From Hofstenia miamia (Eukaryota; Xenacoelomorpha; Acoela), in NCBI GenBank assembly GCA_004352715.1, contig SCFE01000014.1, forward strand, positions 205,535 to 269,534: a stretch of DNA of 64,000 bases. The letters are read 5' to 3'. The position numbers were made by a program, and so were the translations under genes. Positions 1 through 10,639 of the stretch are shown piece by piece. The notes beneath the pieces were generated by a model. It saw nothing but the letters and a program-made list of their open reading frames with translations. It did not search any database and had not been told where the DNA came from. The stretch's first letter is position 1, and every line of letters begins with the position of its first letter.

Positions 1-1
1 A

Positions 2-1177
2 GTAAGCTTTGATGTAAAGAGTCTTTTTACAAACATTCCTGTAAAAATGACTATAAAACACATCTTAAGAACAATAAACGATTCACAGCTGTCAATTTCA
101 AAACATACACTAGAAAAACTACTAGAAATGGCCTGCTTGAATACGTCTTTCATGTTTAATAATGAAATTTACCAACATATAGACGGCATGGCAATGGGTT
201 CCCCATTAGGCCCATTAATGGCAAATTTTGCAATGGACATGATAGAATTGAAATTCCATAACGAGAAATTTTCATTTTATAAACGCTATGTAGATGATAT
301 ATTCGCCATTTTTAATAACAAAGAAGAAGCTCATCGTTTTTTGCAGAAAATAAATCTGGAAATTGAAAATATCAAATTTACGATCGAAGAAGAAAAAGAA
401 AATTCAATTAACTTTTTAGATGTTACAATTAAAAATTATGATAGCAATTTTACATCCCAAGTATATTTTAAAAAAACAAATACAGGTTTATATATACCAT
501 TCACTTCCTATTGTCCTTTAAAATACAAGACCAATACAATAAAAGGCTTGTGCGAAAGATTTATAAAAATATCATCGAATTTTCAACTATTGACAAAGAG
601 CCTAGATGTATTATTTTCTACATTCAAAGAAAATGGCTATCCAAATAAAATGTTGAGAGAAATAACATCTAAATGTTTAAATTCAAATTATGAAATAGAT
701 GACAAGAGAAAAACAAATGATTGTAAAGATTATGTATACTGGAAGTTACCTTACATTGAAGACAAACAATTTATTATTAAGAAAAAGATTAAAAAAATAA
801 ATGCAAGTTTAACATCATCTAAAATTAGGCCTATTTTTACATCATTACAAACGGATAACATATTTATGAATAAAGATAGAATCCCAGAATGTTTAGTTTC
901 ATCCATCGTTTACAAATATACTTGTGATAGCTGTAACAAGCTATACATTGGTGAAACTAAACGACATTTTGGTATTCGCATTAAGGAACATCTTAACGGG
1001 CATCTTGAAACAGAAATATTCACTCACCATCATGAATTAAAGAAAGAAAATTTTGAAATAGCCATGAAAACAACACACACTAAGATCTGTGAGGCTCTAT
1101 TAATTAAACAACATAACAAAGAAAACATCATGAATAAACAATGTAATTTAGGCAAGAATGAGATTAAATTATTTTAG
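2..1177 (+). CDS. Penelope-like element reverse transcriptase with C-terminal GIY-YIG endonuclease (5' part outside window)
   Basis: The frame is open from base 2, so the protein starts upstream of the window. Seen: an RT block (SFDVKSLFTNIPV), the PLE-type motif MAMGSPLGPLMANFAM, and the catalytic YVDD inside KRYVDDIFAIF at about residue 85 counted from the Met at 47. A linker follows, then a GIY-YIG nuclease with a CDSC pair and LYIGETKRHFGIRIKEH near residues 295-315. Family knowledge: PLE proteins combine RT with GIY-YIG endonuclease and use target-primed reverse transcription. The visible 392 codons carry no stop or frameshift, unlike other PLE copies here, so this is the youngest-looking copy. 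It lies in the same orientation as RGP1 exons 6-7 just downstream, and its 3' tail ends about 30 bases before exon 6. Confidence 0.93.
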   Translation, partial: VSFDVKSLFTNIPVKMTIKHILRTINDSQLSISKHTLEKLLEMACLNTSFMFNNEIYQHIDGMAMGSPLGPLMANFAMDMIELKFHNEKFSFYKRYVDDIFAIFNNKEEAHRFLQKINLEIENIKFTIEEEKENSINFLDVTIKNYDSNFTSQVYFKKTNTGLYIPFTSYCPLKYKTNTIKGLCERFIKISSNFQLLTKSLDVLFSTFKENGYPNKMLREITSKCLNSNYEIDDKRKTNDCKDYVYWKLPYIEDKQFIIKKKIKKINASLTSSKIRPIFTSLQTDNIFMNKDRIPECLVSSIVYKYTCDSCNKLYIGETKRHFGIRIKEHLNGHLETEIFTHHHELKKENFEIAMKTTHTKICEALLIKQHNKENIMNKQCNLGKNEIKLF

Positions 1178-1237
1178 TGTATGCAATATCATTAAATTAT
1201 AAAGTGTAGTATATTGTAAACTTTTATTACCGCAAAA

Positions 1238-1292
1238 ATATTGTTAACTGACGATGACTATAATATAGTCGAAACGTTTTTGTATTAATGTC
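1238..1292 (+). ncRNA. Hammerhead-ribozyme-like motif in PLE 3' tail (copy 1)
   Basis: Core CTGACGA at 1248-1254, one extra T, a 6-bp stem GACTAT/ATAGTC with loop AAT (1256-1270), then GAAA at 1271-1274. A2-bp helix III (AC/GT) encloses a GTTTTT loop, followed by a UA at 1283-1284 as predicted cleavage site. The flanking strands TTGTTAA (1241-1247) and TTAATG (1285-1290) can pair as helix I. Penelope-like elements are known to carry minimal hammerhead motifs. Cleavage itself is inferred. Confidence 0.75.
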
Positions 1293-1355
1293 AAATAATT
1301 ATATGAATCTCAGTAAATTAACTTTTGAATATATATATATATATAATGTGTTTAG

Positions 1356-1533
1356 ATTATTTCGCAATTACAGTCAGTTGAATGCGTTTCAGCTGATTAT
1401 TGCAAATCATCGTCAACTTCGCCTTTTGTGACAGTTGTGGCTCAGCAACAAGATCTCTGTTACGGCTTAAAGCAATTTGATATTACATTACCAATTCCTT
1501 TCCATTCAACGCCTTCGTTCGTTTCCGATCTTT
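1356..1533 (+). CDS. RGP1: RGP1 homologue, exon 6 (displaced)
   Basis: RGP1 is the partner of RIC1 in the Golgi guanine-exchange complex for Rab6. This 178-base exon runs from acceptor gtttag to donor GTAAGT and encodes the beta-rich segment ending in FDITLPIPFHSTPSFVSDL, which aligns with the SFSLPIPLSSTPGF region of the vertebrate protein. It starts in phase 0, as required after exon 5 (12508-12635), and leaves one base that completes a Cys codon with exon 7. It is on + at the left edge of the window, about 11 kb upstream of exon 5, which it should follow. A PLE ends immediately before its acceptor. Confidence 0.9.
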
Positions 1534-1605
1534 GTAAGTTTAGTTTTCCATAGTAACACGTATTGAATCACATAGTTATCAAATTTTTGAATAATTTTAT
1601 TGAAG

Positions 1606-1820
1606 GTTCATTAAAATGGCGTTTGAATTTTCAAATTACAGTTGCTACCAACGAAAAAGAACTCACACGCTCATTTGTTGACAACTTTGAAGATACAGTG
1701 TGGACTGCGCCTAAAAATGTCACAACCAAAACTTTCACTTGGACCAACTCTATCAGATTAGTGCCAAATCACCTTCGCCAGTTTTCTAGCAGTGGAATTT
1801 GTAAATCTTTGGAATTGTAG
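1606..1820 (+). CDS. RGP1: RGP1 homologue, terminal exon 7
   Basis: This 215-base terminal exon follows a 72-base intron (donor GTAAGT at 1534, acceptor tgaag at 1605). It encodes CSLKWRLNFQITVATNEKE and on to a TAG at 1818-1820. The SLKWRLNFQ block matches the SLKWRLHFEF block of vertebrate RGP1, and the TW...TFTW pattern further on matches TTWTGP...DTFSW. The seven exons sum to 1131 bases, a 376-residue protein plus stop, close to the roughly 390 residues of human RGP1. Confidence 0.9.
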
Positions 1821-3040
1821 TGTATCATTAATTTATTGCAATTGTAAAATTCTGTATTACGTATATTTATTATAACAGTTTCTTCATCTTTTTACCAGAA
1901 AATATAGAAGGGCCTATTTTTCAGGGCTTCTATCTCTTGATTTATGAAAGCTCATCTTTGGCCCGCGCAGAGAAAAATCTGAATTTTAAAAATGTACCAT
2001 ACCTAGTAATGTGCAAAACAATATGGGTAATCATTGATTTTCTATTTCATTCGCAATCAGAAAATTATTCTACTAGTGCAACAATCACTCGTATATCTTA
2101 ATTAAATGAATAATAAACTTTTAGGTATATTGATCCAATTAATGTTACCACTTCTGTACATGAAAAATTTTTTTGCGCTGATATCTATAATTAATTGTCA
2201 TTAGTTGTCTATGATGTTAAATATTTGTTAAATATTTGGGATTGTGAAAGCTAATTTTCATATTTTTGATATCGTTGAATTTTTAATATTTATTTAACAT
2301 AAGAAAGATCTAAATTGTTGAATTTCCTGATTTCGATTTTTCAAAAAATGCTAGATTTTAGCGTCTATTTAATGTTTTGAATATTGTATTGAAGCATTTA
2401 CTAAATTTTACGCATTTATTGAATAATTTGCAAATTGAATTTATTTATAAACAAAGTTTGTGACAACACGTTAACAAAAATTTTAATCTTTGATGCTAAA
2501 CATTTGCATAGCTTTTTCCTTTACAACATCTAACTGTAGAGACGTACAAAAATTTACAGCCACCCTAAAATATACAATTTTTTAAATAATTTGAATTTAA
2601 AACTTTATGATATTCTAAGCTTTTTACAGCATTTTTGAAATTAGTTTTACTTTGCAATAGCAGAATATAAAATTTAAACCTGAAGTAATAGTTACAAAAA
2701 TTTGTTTTGATGATAGGCATTTAGACAAATTGAAATTGATGTTTATTCATAATCGAATATATAAAATTACATACAATTTTCAGCTAAACATACATTATCA
2801 AATTTGAGCATTGAGTAGAATGATAGTGGATTAATATATTGATATATATTCGGTAAAAAATTAATAAAAATATAGATATTATCTAAGTGGGGAACCGAAA
2901 ATTTTACAGTATCAGAAAAATTCCTTACTCAAAAACTGCGTTTATTTTGGTTTATACACATTCATGTTTTATAAAGATTTCAATAATTTTTAACAACATC
3001 GTTAATTTATAGCTGTTTTCAAAATTTGCGAGCTATAATG
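1821..3040. other. AT-rich stretch without recognised gene
   Basis: No open frame of note and no recognised repeat. A possible 3' UTR of RGP1 follows the stop, with aataaact at about 2110, but no clear polyadenylation context can be defended. Confidence 0.5.
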
Positions 3041-3049
3041 ATCTTATTT

Positions 3050-3560
3050 CTAGGTCTATCCTTTTCCCAAGACAGCTAATCATATTGAACACGGTGTTAA
3101 CATTTTTAAGTTCATCAAGAAATTACCATCTTATCATTCTATTTCAAAGCCTGGCTTTATGCATAAGCAGAATTCCAGATCAAAAAACTTTAACTGCGTT
3201 AAATATAGAAAAAAATTCTGAAGCAATCATTCATTAATACGACTATTCGAACTGTGAACTCGCTATCAAAAAAGAAAAAGAACATTGAAGAATTGTAAGC
3301 TTTTAAGAAGCACATTACAATTTTCCTTAAGCAAAAGTATATCTCATGTAAATCATGGCTAGGATAAAAATTATACAATAATGATTAAACAAAGTCTCGT
3401 TTTTGAAATCCTTGTAGTAATTTATACCTAAGGTGGCAGATTTATTTTATGTATTGTTTAATTCTATATTATTTACTCGAAAAATGTTAATATATTTGAT
3501 GACGTAATTAAGACAATTTACCAGTTTTCTAATTGTTAATATTTATCTTATTTTATTTTA
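3050..3560 (+). pseudogene. LINE 3'-end fragment, degenerate
   Basis: The DNA is collinear with the LINE tail at about 4850-5330. Shared stretches include 'aggtctatccttttcccaag' here versus 'aggtcaattcgttctccaaa' there, and 'atcatggctaggata' versus 'atcatggccaggata'. Both descend to a similar 3' UTR ending in TTTATCTTATT/TTTATCTGAAT. Reading frames are broken. It covers the last RT residues and the 3' UTR of a non-LTR element. Confidence 0.7.
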
Positions 3561-3774
3561 ATGCTTTAAATTATTATAACGTTTCAGATATTATCACAGT
3601 GTGGTTTCATGATTGATAAAGTTCAAAAAAGAAACGCACCATACATATAACATATTTCGGCATGCCATTGCCATTATCAAAAAGCTTCCCACTATTGAAT
3701 TTAATATAGTACAAGATCAACACAATTAAGTGCTTATTAAATCGAGTTATTAAAATTTCTTCAAATTATAACAT

Positions 3775-4400
3775 GATTGAATCCATAACTGAATTATACG
3801 AAATATTTGAAAAGAGCGGCTATCCACATAAATTGATTAAGAATATTGTTGACCAAGCTTTCAACTCAAAGTCTATTGAATGTAACCAAACAAATGATGA
3901 AGATAAAAATACCAATATATTGGAAATTACCATATATTGAAGACCATCACGGATTAAGATCATTAATACTCGATTAAAATTAACCAAGGAAACACCAATT
4001 TTGCAATCAAAGAAAACGTCAGACATTTTTAAGATCAAAGATCATATCGAAAAAATGCTAGTTTCCTCATTTGTCATTAAATACAATTGTGAAGAATGCA
4101 ATATTTATTACATCGGGGAAACTAAGTGTCATTTTATAACTAGGATCAATGAACATCTATCAGGTCATCAAATGTCAGAAATATATATGCATCAACATTA
4201 TGCTAAAAAGAACAATTTTAATATAATGCGAACACCCAATACGAAGATTGCAGAAGCTTAAATAATTAAGAACTATAACAAAGATCAATTATTGAATTAT
4301 TGAACAAGCAACAAAGCAATATGAGCATATTAAATTTATTTTAACTACATGAAAATTTAACCATCATTAAATTTTAGTGTAGTATATTGTAAATATTATT
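3775..4400 (+). pseudogene. Penelope-like element 3' fragment (linker plus GIY-YIG)
   Basis: From about 3780 the + strand reads a PLE linker (ELYEIFEKSGYPHKLI) with a stop and frameshift near 3930. It then continues in an open frame (4001-4261) with a GIY-YIG nuclease: FVIKYNCEECNIYYIGETKC and TRINEHLSGH, including the C-x2-C pair. The copy lacks the RT core and stops at 4261 (IAEA-stop). It is less intact than the PLE at the start of the window. It is inserted between two copies of the same LINE tail. Confidence 0.85.
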
Positions 4401-4407
4401 CCCACAA

Positions 4408-4455
4408 ATTTTGTATTCTGATGATGATTTTCAAATCGAAACCGGTCAACATTAA
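4408..4455 (+). ncRNA. Hammerhead-ribozyme-like motif in PLE tail (copy 2)
   Basis: CTGATGA at 4418-4424, an extra T, stem GATTT/AAATC with a TC loop (4426-4437), and GAAA at 4438-4441. The palindrome ACCGGT (4441-4446) follows and then C at 4447, giving a GUC cleavage triplet. The palindromic helix III would favour a dimeric ribozyme. The stem sequence differs from copy 1 but stays paired. Confidence 0.75.
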
Positions 4456-4479
4456 ATTGAGCACAATAGTTTATATATA

Positions 4480-5335
4480 TATTATTTTGCAGCCGAATAA
4501 AAGCAATTACGATGTTTCTGCAGTGTCTTTAAATGTAAATAATATTAATGTTCCTATTGTGGAAACTTTCAAGTACCTAGGAGTAACTATTGACTCAAAG
4601 CTAAAATTCAGCTCTCACATCAATTTAATAGTTAGAAAATTAGCTGTAGGTATAAAAGTATGACACAAATAGTTAGGGAATTACCATGCTTCATCAATTC
4701 TAAAATGCTTTCATAATGAGTCACTTTAATTACGCAAACATTTTATTTACTGACCTAAGCGATGTGCTTTATAAAAAAACTTGATATTCAATTAAAATGG
4801 GCATTAAATATCACAACGAAAAACTCATCTGAAACCAAACAGTACATTTCTAGGTCAATTCGTTCTCCAAAACAACTGGTTATATTGAATAAACTTCTGA
4901 CATTCTTCAAGCTAATCAGAAACCTACCACCTTATAATACGATTAAAATACCGGGAGATCAAAGCTTTTTACATGTTAATTATAAGAAAAACGTTTTAAA
5001 GAAATCCTTCATTAATGTCACCATTCGAACCTGGAATTCGCTACCTAAAGAAATTAAAATATTGAAAAATTGAAATCTTTTAAAAAGCATTTAAGAATCC
5101 TCTTTAAGCAAAAATATATTTCTGGAAAATCATGGCCAGGATACAAATTTTATAACAATGACTATACTATAACTCGTTATTGAAATAGTACTATAGTAAT
5201 TTATCCATAGCCTGCAAGATTTCTTTTGAAATTTATGTGAATTGTATATGTGTTTTGTGAATTTAATGACGCTATTCAGATAAATTATCAGTTATTTAAT
5301 TGCTAACATTTATCTGAATAAAGATTCTCTTATCT
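4480..5335 (+). pseudogene. Non-LTR retrotransposon RT C-terminus and 3' UTR
   Basis: Frame 4421-4663 reads VPIVETFKYLGVTIDSKLKF, the post-catalytic FKYLGV motif of LINE reverse transcriptases. After stops near 4663-4760, the frame 4762-5073 gives the C-terminal block with SFINVTIRTWNSLPKEIK, the W-N-x-L-P motif typical of CR1/Jockey-like ORF2 ends. The 3' UTR runs to about 5335 and meets an (AT)n tract. The palm domain is missing, so this is a 5'-truncated, inactive copy. Confidence 0.8.

Positions 5336-5339
<4 letters not shown>

Positions 5340-5380
<41 letters not shown>
5340..5380. repeat. (AT)n microsatellite
   Basis: About 18 uninterrupted TA units directly downstream of the LINE tail. 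Confidence 0.95.
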
Positions 5381-5381
<1 letters not shown>

Positions 5382-5449
5382 AATGCGAACTTTTATGAAG
5401 TTTGAAATTCTTAACAGTAAAAAATTGTTCCACTATATTTTAAATTACA

Positions 5450-8095
5450 TATCAAATGGAAAAAATGCGTATAAGAAACAAAATATGTCCCTTTTATTCA
5501 GCCTATGCAATGTAGAAAGTACTTAATTTATGGCCATGTCTGCAAAAACGCATTATCTGCAAATTCTACAGTGATAATTATGAATCTAAGGATTGCAGAA
5601 ATAAGAATGATCATAAAAAATGCATCAACTACAAAAGTTCCGAACATAGCGGATTGAATGAATGCAGCGAATATGAAAAGGCAGAGAAGTCGTTAATTAA
5701 AAGAACAGATTTTGGCTGGAATGCACAAAATGCATGACTAGTACGAAGTAATATAAAGAAGCAATTGACAATCCCTAAATAATAAAATGACAGAATTAGA
5801 AATGTCACTTCAAGAAAAATGCTTTAGTTTTGCAGTTATAATAGAACATGGGCTGATGAGAACTCAAATATTCTACAGGATATAAAAAATTTTATCACGC
5901 TGATAGAGTCATAAGAAACAAAACAATATGAGAAAAAAGAAGAGGGGTAACTATTTATGTAACATAAATAAACATAAATCTAGACAAATTCTAGAATATG
6001 AGATAATGATGTTGAATTTACTGGTGTACATACATGTGATTGTAAATTTGAACTCATGTGTATAGGATTCTATCGACATAATTATAGTTATACCAATGTA
6101 ACAAACAGAAGATTTACAAACTTAATGATAAACAGAATTGAGAGTATTCCTGAAGAATGTGAACCAAACATTTAAATATTGATAGCAAGTGATATAATTA
6201 GAGCTCCACAGCAGTATATAACAGATGAACTCGGATTAAATTCACTACTAACTTTTTTCAGAAGGGGATGTGCAAAACTATACAAGATTTTTACTAATAT
6301 CGATCATGTTTATAGGATGCCTTAAAATGCCAACTTTCAGAAATTTTGATCACAATTGTGTTCTTTAAGAACCCTTGAATAGAAAGAATAAAATATAAAT
6401 TCTCGAAGAGAATTTTTTTTATGATCTTATTAAAAAAATACATTGTAAAATAGAAAGATATTTTTGTCAAGTAAATTGGAAGCTAGCTTATAATAATGAC
6501 TGTGATGATTTGACTAGCAATATTTACAATATCTTATACAGAATTTATACAATTTACCCAAGAAGGAAATTAGAAATATCAAACAAAATTGTCCATGGAT
6601 AATGCCTTCTCTAAAATATTTATTGAATAAAAAACATGACGCCCAAAGAAAAAATAATAGCAAAGAGTAAAGAAATTATCTAATCAAATAGAGGAAGTAC
6701 GTAGATTTTAAGAAACAAAACTAAACAAAAGTAAGAAATGATTGAATTATGTAAAAAAAATCCGACGAGAAAATCGCAAAGAACAGTAACTATATGAACA
6801 AGCTTGAACCGACCAAAGAAGCAGTTGAAAGTATTAACGAATATTTTGCAAATATATGTACGTTCGAAGATTCACTAAATTGGGAAAATGTTTCCAACCA
6901 TAATAGACAAATAGCATTACCGTAAGAATACCAAGTTAAAATTTTCTAAGGCGCATTAATAAGAATGAGGCGACAGGACGATATCCATCTTGGTTCTAGA
7001 GAAGACATGCACTAATTCTCAGCAAGTCTATTCATATGATCTGGTATGTTGTATTCAAAACAAAAGCTTTCCTTCATTATAGAAAAGATATTTAATGCTT
7101 CTAATTATTCCAATCCGAAGACTTCGAACGTAGCTAAACCAAGTGATTTAAGACCAATAGTGATTACAGAAATCCCTGCACACTGACTAGAAAAATATAT
7201 TTGTCAATTTGCGCAAACAAACTTTAGAGAAATCATTCATTAAGATCAAATGCGTTTAAAAGAGATGTATCAGCGTCACATGCATTAGCTGTAATTTATA
7301 GTTACTGGTTGATGGAACTTGAAAAGAGCCCTTGTTTATTAAGAATTTTTATACTTGATTTTACAAAAGAATTCAATAATGTGGAACACACATTTTACTA
7401 AGCTGCTTAGATGTGCATGAATAGTTAAAGATGTACATCCCTTGGTACAAATCGTTCTTCGAAGAAAGATCACTTATAACACACACTGATGAAAAAACTC
7501 AAAACCACTAATGAAATCTAGGGGCTGCCCACGACTTTTCCCTATATTAATTAATGACTTGAAAATATATAATGGATCTTTTGTGAAGTTTGCTGATGAT
7601 GTAAAATAAAATAAGCTGTACAAACGGAAATAATGCATGGGATAAAATATTTACATGATCAAGAAAATGGAAGACAAGAAAATGCAGATAAGTCTAAACA
7701 AAACTGTTGAAATGATAATTAATACGACAAGAGGAGTTCCTTCACCACCACCCTAATTGTAAATAGAACGCAGATTAAGCAAGTTACAAAGGCAATGTTA
7801 TTAGGTGTAGAAATAAATAAAGGTTTGAGTTTAGAATCAGAAATAAAAAACAATGAAAAAAGGCAGGAACTCACTTGTACTTTTTGAATTCTTAAAGAGG
7901 AAGGGATTCAATGAAGATTTTTTAGAACTATTCTATAAAACAAAAATTCTTAGTGAAATGAGGTATGCTTCGTTTGTCATCTGTGGTGCAAAAATTCAAA
8001 GATTAAATATCATTACAAAACTTGCAGAGAAAATAATCGGCAAGGAACTTAAAAAGATGAATGAAAATGTACAAAAACAATTTGAAAAACATATA
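5450..8095 (+). pseudogene. Degenerate non-LTR retrotransposon (gag-like, endonuclease, RT)
   Basis: Pieces of a LINE occur in order on the + strand. At 5490-5720 are remnants of a zinc-knuckle ORF1 (MQCRKYLIYGHVC, then CRNKNDHKKCINY). Near 6020-6110 an endonuclease-like stretch reads CIGFYRHNYSYTNV. Near 7150-7180 comes the RT motif LRPIVITEIPA, and near 7520-7610 RGCPRLFPILINDLK followed by VKFADDVK, the A/D/D catalytic box. The C-terminal block is in the open frame 7853-8090 (FLKRKGFNEDFLELFYKTKI, ILSEMRYAS). Many stops and frameshifts separate the pieces, so it is inactive. The order fits a two-ORF I/Jockey-type LINE; the clade is not certain. Confidence 0.75.
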
Positions 8096-8097
8096 CA

Positions 8098-8135
<38 letters not shown>

Positions 8136-8168
8136 TACATACATACATAGATACATACATACATACAT
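8096..8168. repeat. (AT)n / (CATA)n microsatellite
   Basis: TA units followed by CATA tetranucleotides, at the 3' end of the LINE and the left edge of the YR element. Confidence 0.9.
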
Positions 8169-8179
8169 ATTCTAATTCT

Positions 8180-8325
8180 TACCGCTCTGTACTCAATAAA
8201 TTTTTATATTTACCATTTTGTACAAATTTATTCCAACCACTACCGCTCTGTACAAAATTTATGTATTTACCGCTTTGCACAGATTTCTCATTATTCAAAA
8301 CTTATATTTACCACTTTGTACATAA
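8180..8325 (+). repeat. Array of five TACCGCTTTGTACA-type motifs
   Basis: Five spaced copies start near 8180, 8211, 8241, 8268 and 8309: taccgctctgtact, taccattttgtaca, taccgctctgtaca, taccgctttgcaca, taccactttgtaca. All are in the same orientation, 26-41 bases apart. They look like recombinase-binding repeats at an element end. Confidence 0.75.
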
Positions 8326-8693
8326 ATTTTTTAACAAAGATATCAAGCGTGTATATTTTCTAAAGCTATTAATAATGATTAAAAAACCTAAAAACGATTA
8401 CAAAAGTTTTTGTGCATTGCGCACTTTTGAATATATTTTCATCAAGATGCTATTTGAAACCAATGTGTCATTTTCTTCCAAAATTTTGAAAACATCCTCC
8501 TTAGTGACAAATCAATGTTCATAAAGTGCTTTAGACACTTTTTCTCTAGGATTGTCCATTGACATCGAAAATTTTTCAACGACTTATGATATTGCTCACT
8601 ATTATGCATGTTTAGTGTTGATATGCTTTCCAGATTTTCCTTGCTTACATCTTGGATACTATCCTGAATTTTAGAAATTAAAACTTCCTAATA

Positions 8694-10058
8694 CAGGGTG
8701 CGGCAGAATTCACTTTACGATTACAGGTGGACAAAAAGACATATATATACAATTTTTTAAAATTAATTTTGCGATAACAACAAAGTTTATGGCCTGCCAT
8801 TTAGTGCTATAGCATTTACAATAGGCCAAAACCAAAGCTAAGTCCTAAAAATGACATCAACCAAATGTCCGCCATTACGATCTACGCATTCTTGAGCTCG
8901 GTGGCGGAGTTGGCAACATGCTTTCGATAAAGTTTCTATCGGAATTTCATGAATTGCCGTTCTTATGTGATTTTTTAATTCATCTAGGTTCTGTGGTCTT
9001 TTTTCATAGACCTTTTGCTTTAAGTATCCCCACAGAAAGTAGTCGCAAGGTGATAAATCAGGGGAACGTGAAGGCCAAGTCACATCACCAAAGCGAGAAA
9101 GAACACGTTCAGGAAAATTCGCGCGAAGTGCTTACATAGTTATTCTTGCTGTGTGGGCTGTAGCACCATCTTGCTGAAAATAAATTAATTCTAAATTTTC
9201 ATTGTGTCGACGTGTTAATTCGGGCAAGAAAAAGTTTCTTAGCATATTCACATAACGTTCAGATGTCACTGTAAGTGCTTGTCCATTTTCATCTTCAAAA
9301 AAGTAAGGACCGAAGATGCTGAATGTGTTGATTCCACACCACACTGTCACTTTCGGGCTATGCAAAGGGGTTTGGTGCAATATCTGAGGGTTTTCCTTAG
9401 ACCAATATCGACAATTTTGTTTGTTAACGTCTCCATTTAAGTAAAAATGGGCTTCATCAGATGTTACCAGGAGTTCAAGAAAGTGGGGCTTTTCTTCAAT
9501 CATTTCTAAGAGTTGGGTGCAAAATGCTCTTCTTGCATTGAGATCTTGGGGTAACAATTCTTGGACAATTTGAATTTTATAAGGATGAAACTGCAAATCT
9601 AAATGCAGCATTCTCCGTAAACTTCTATCCGATATTCCAAGTGCTACTGAATGTCTCCGCGCAGATCGCTGAGGACTTTGGATAATCGCAGTTCTTACCT
9701 TCTCCGTGTTTTCTGGGGTTCTAATTGTTCGTGGTCGACCAGAATGCTTTCCATCTTTTGCAGAAGCCGTCTCTCTAAATTTTTTTACCCAATTTAGTAT
9801 TGTTGGCTTACTGGAGGAGAATGTATGTCTCCCGATGTTGTAATGTCTGCGGAATTCTCTCTGCACTGTTATCACAGATTCGCCACTTTTAAAAAAACGC
9901 TCTATAGCAAATGCACGGTGTTCACTGGACCACTTTTCCATCTTTACTGAAAATGGCAACCCTTGACCTACCAAATGGTGAAAGAATCACTTCTCTAGCT
10001 AATCTGGATCGGATCTAAAACAGGTTTTTAATCGTAAAGTGAATTCTGCCGCACCCTG
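8694..10058 (-). mobile_element. mariner-family DNA transposon, near-intact, with perfect 30-bp TIRs
   Basis: The left TIR (8694-8723, starting CAGGGTGCGGCAGAATTCAC) and the right TIR (10029-10058) are perfect inverted repeats of 30 bases. Both ends are flanked by TA (8692-8693 and 10059-10060), the target duplication of Tc1/mariner elements. The 1365-bp length and single minus-strand gene are standard. Perfect TIRs and one disabling stop suggest recent activity. Confidence 0.95.
8838..9974 (-). pseudogene. mariner transposase, DD41D-type, one nonsense codon
   Basis: The frame starts at 9974; a likelier start is the Met at 9941 (MEKWSSEHRAFAIERFFKSG). It reads through an HTH region with the GRPRTIRTPE linker and catalytic blocks LVTSDEAHF (D1), IYFQQDGATAHTA (D2) and SRSPDLSPCDYFLWG (D3). 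A single in-frame TAA at 9132-9134, just after D2, is the only break; the same frame continues to a stop at 8838. Counting that codon, 41 residues separate D2 and D3, which points to the DD41D (rosa-like) mariner group rather than DD34D. The protein would be about 367-378 residues. A readthrough or sequencing error at the TAA would restore it. Confidence 0.9.
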
Positions 10059-10064
10059 TATATA

Positions 10065-10618
10065 CGAGGGTGAGTCAAAAAGTAATGATAATATCTATGC
10101 CATTTGAAAAATTTCAGTAGAAGGAAAACAAGTTTTGTCTTATTTGAAATAGCTATTCATACCCGTGATTTGAACTGAGTTTGAATTTGTTTACACTGCT
10201 GTCAGCCTCTTAAAACCAATTCAAAGTCTAGCGTTTTACGCTATATAAGGTTCAATCAATGGAGAGCACCAAAATTGAAACTCCCAGCAATGTCAAGTTT
10301 CCCAAGATGAAAGAAGCCATTAAAGGAGTCCGACATGAAAGCAAAGAAGCAGCGAAAAAGGCTGCCCTTGAGTGGTTGGCGGGGCAGTCTTCATACTTCT
10401 TTCAAAAGGGACTGGAACGATGGAAGCACCGCATGGAAACGTGTCTGATGTGTGAAGGAGACTATGTAGAAAAATGATTCTTACTTTATTGAACTCTTAC
10501 TTTATCATGTTAATGATTTAACGAAAATCATGGTGTAGCAACTTTTTGTCAGAATACAAGATTCTGAAATTATTGTCACTCTTTTATAAAATTATCGTTA
10601 CTTTTTGACTCTCCCTCG
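10065..10618 (+). mobile_element. Second mariner-like element, internally deleted
   Basis: The left end CGAGGGTGAGTCAAAAAGTA and the right end, which reads CGAGGGAGAGTCAAAAAGTA on the minus strand, form TIRs of about 27 bases with two mismatches. TA flanks each side (10063-10064, 10619-10620). The element is 554 bp, so most of the transposase is gone. It is a MITE-like derivative still carrying a coding remnant. It abuts the 1365-bp mariner across TATATA. Confidence 0.9.
10259..10477 (+). pseudogene. mariner transposase C-terminal remnant
   Basis: 72 codons: the segment PKMKEAIKGVRHESKEAAKK, then SYFFQKGLERWKHRMETCL and GDYVEK at the stop. This is the C-terminal signature (F-x-x-G-I/L-x-x-L/W-x-x-R-x-x-K/T-C...G-x-Y) of mariner/SETMAR transposases. 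No catalytic residues remain. The terminal stop matches the family's natural end. Confidence 0.8.
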
Positions 10619-10639
10619 TACTAGTAAGGTCACTTACAT

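Noticed and set aside
8180-8325. CRISPR-like array of short spaced repeats
   Set aside because: The context is eukaryotic, repeats are 14 bases and imperfect, no cas genes; the arrays belong to transposon ends.
7853-8524. A single 223-codon protein
   Set aside because: It fuses a LINE RT C-terminus, translated AT/CATA microsatellite (YIYIYI) and element-1 array DNA; not one gene.
8838-9083. A separate small gene downstream of the mariner transposase
   Set aside because: It is in the same frame as the transposase and separated only by one TAA; it is the C-terminal part of the same gene.
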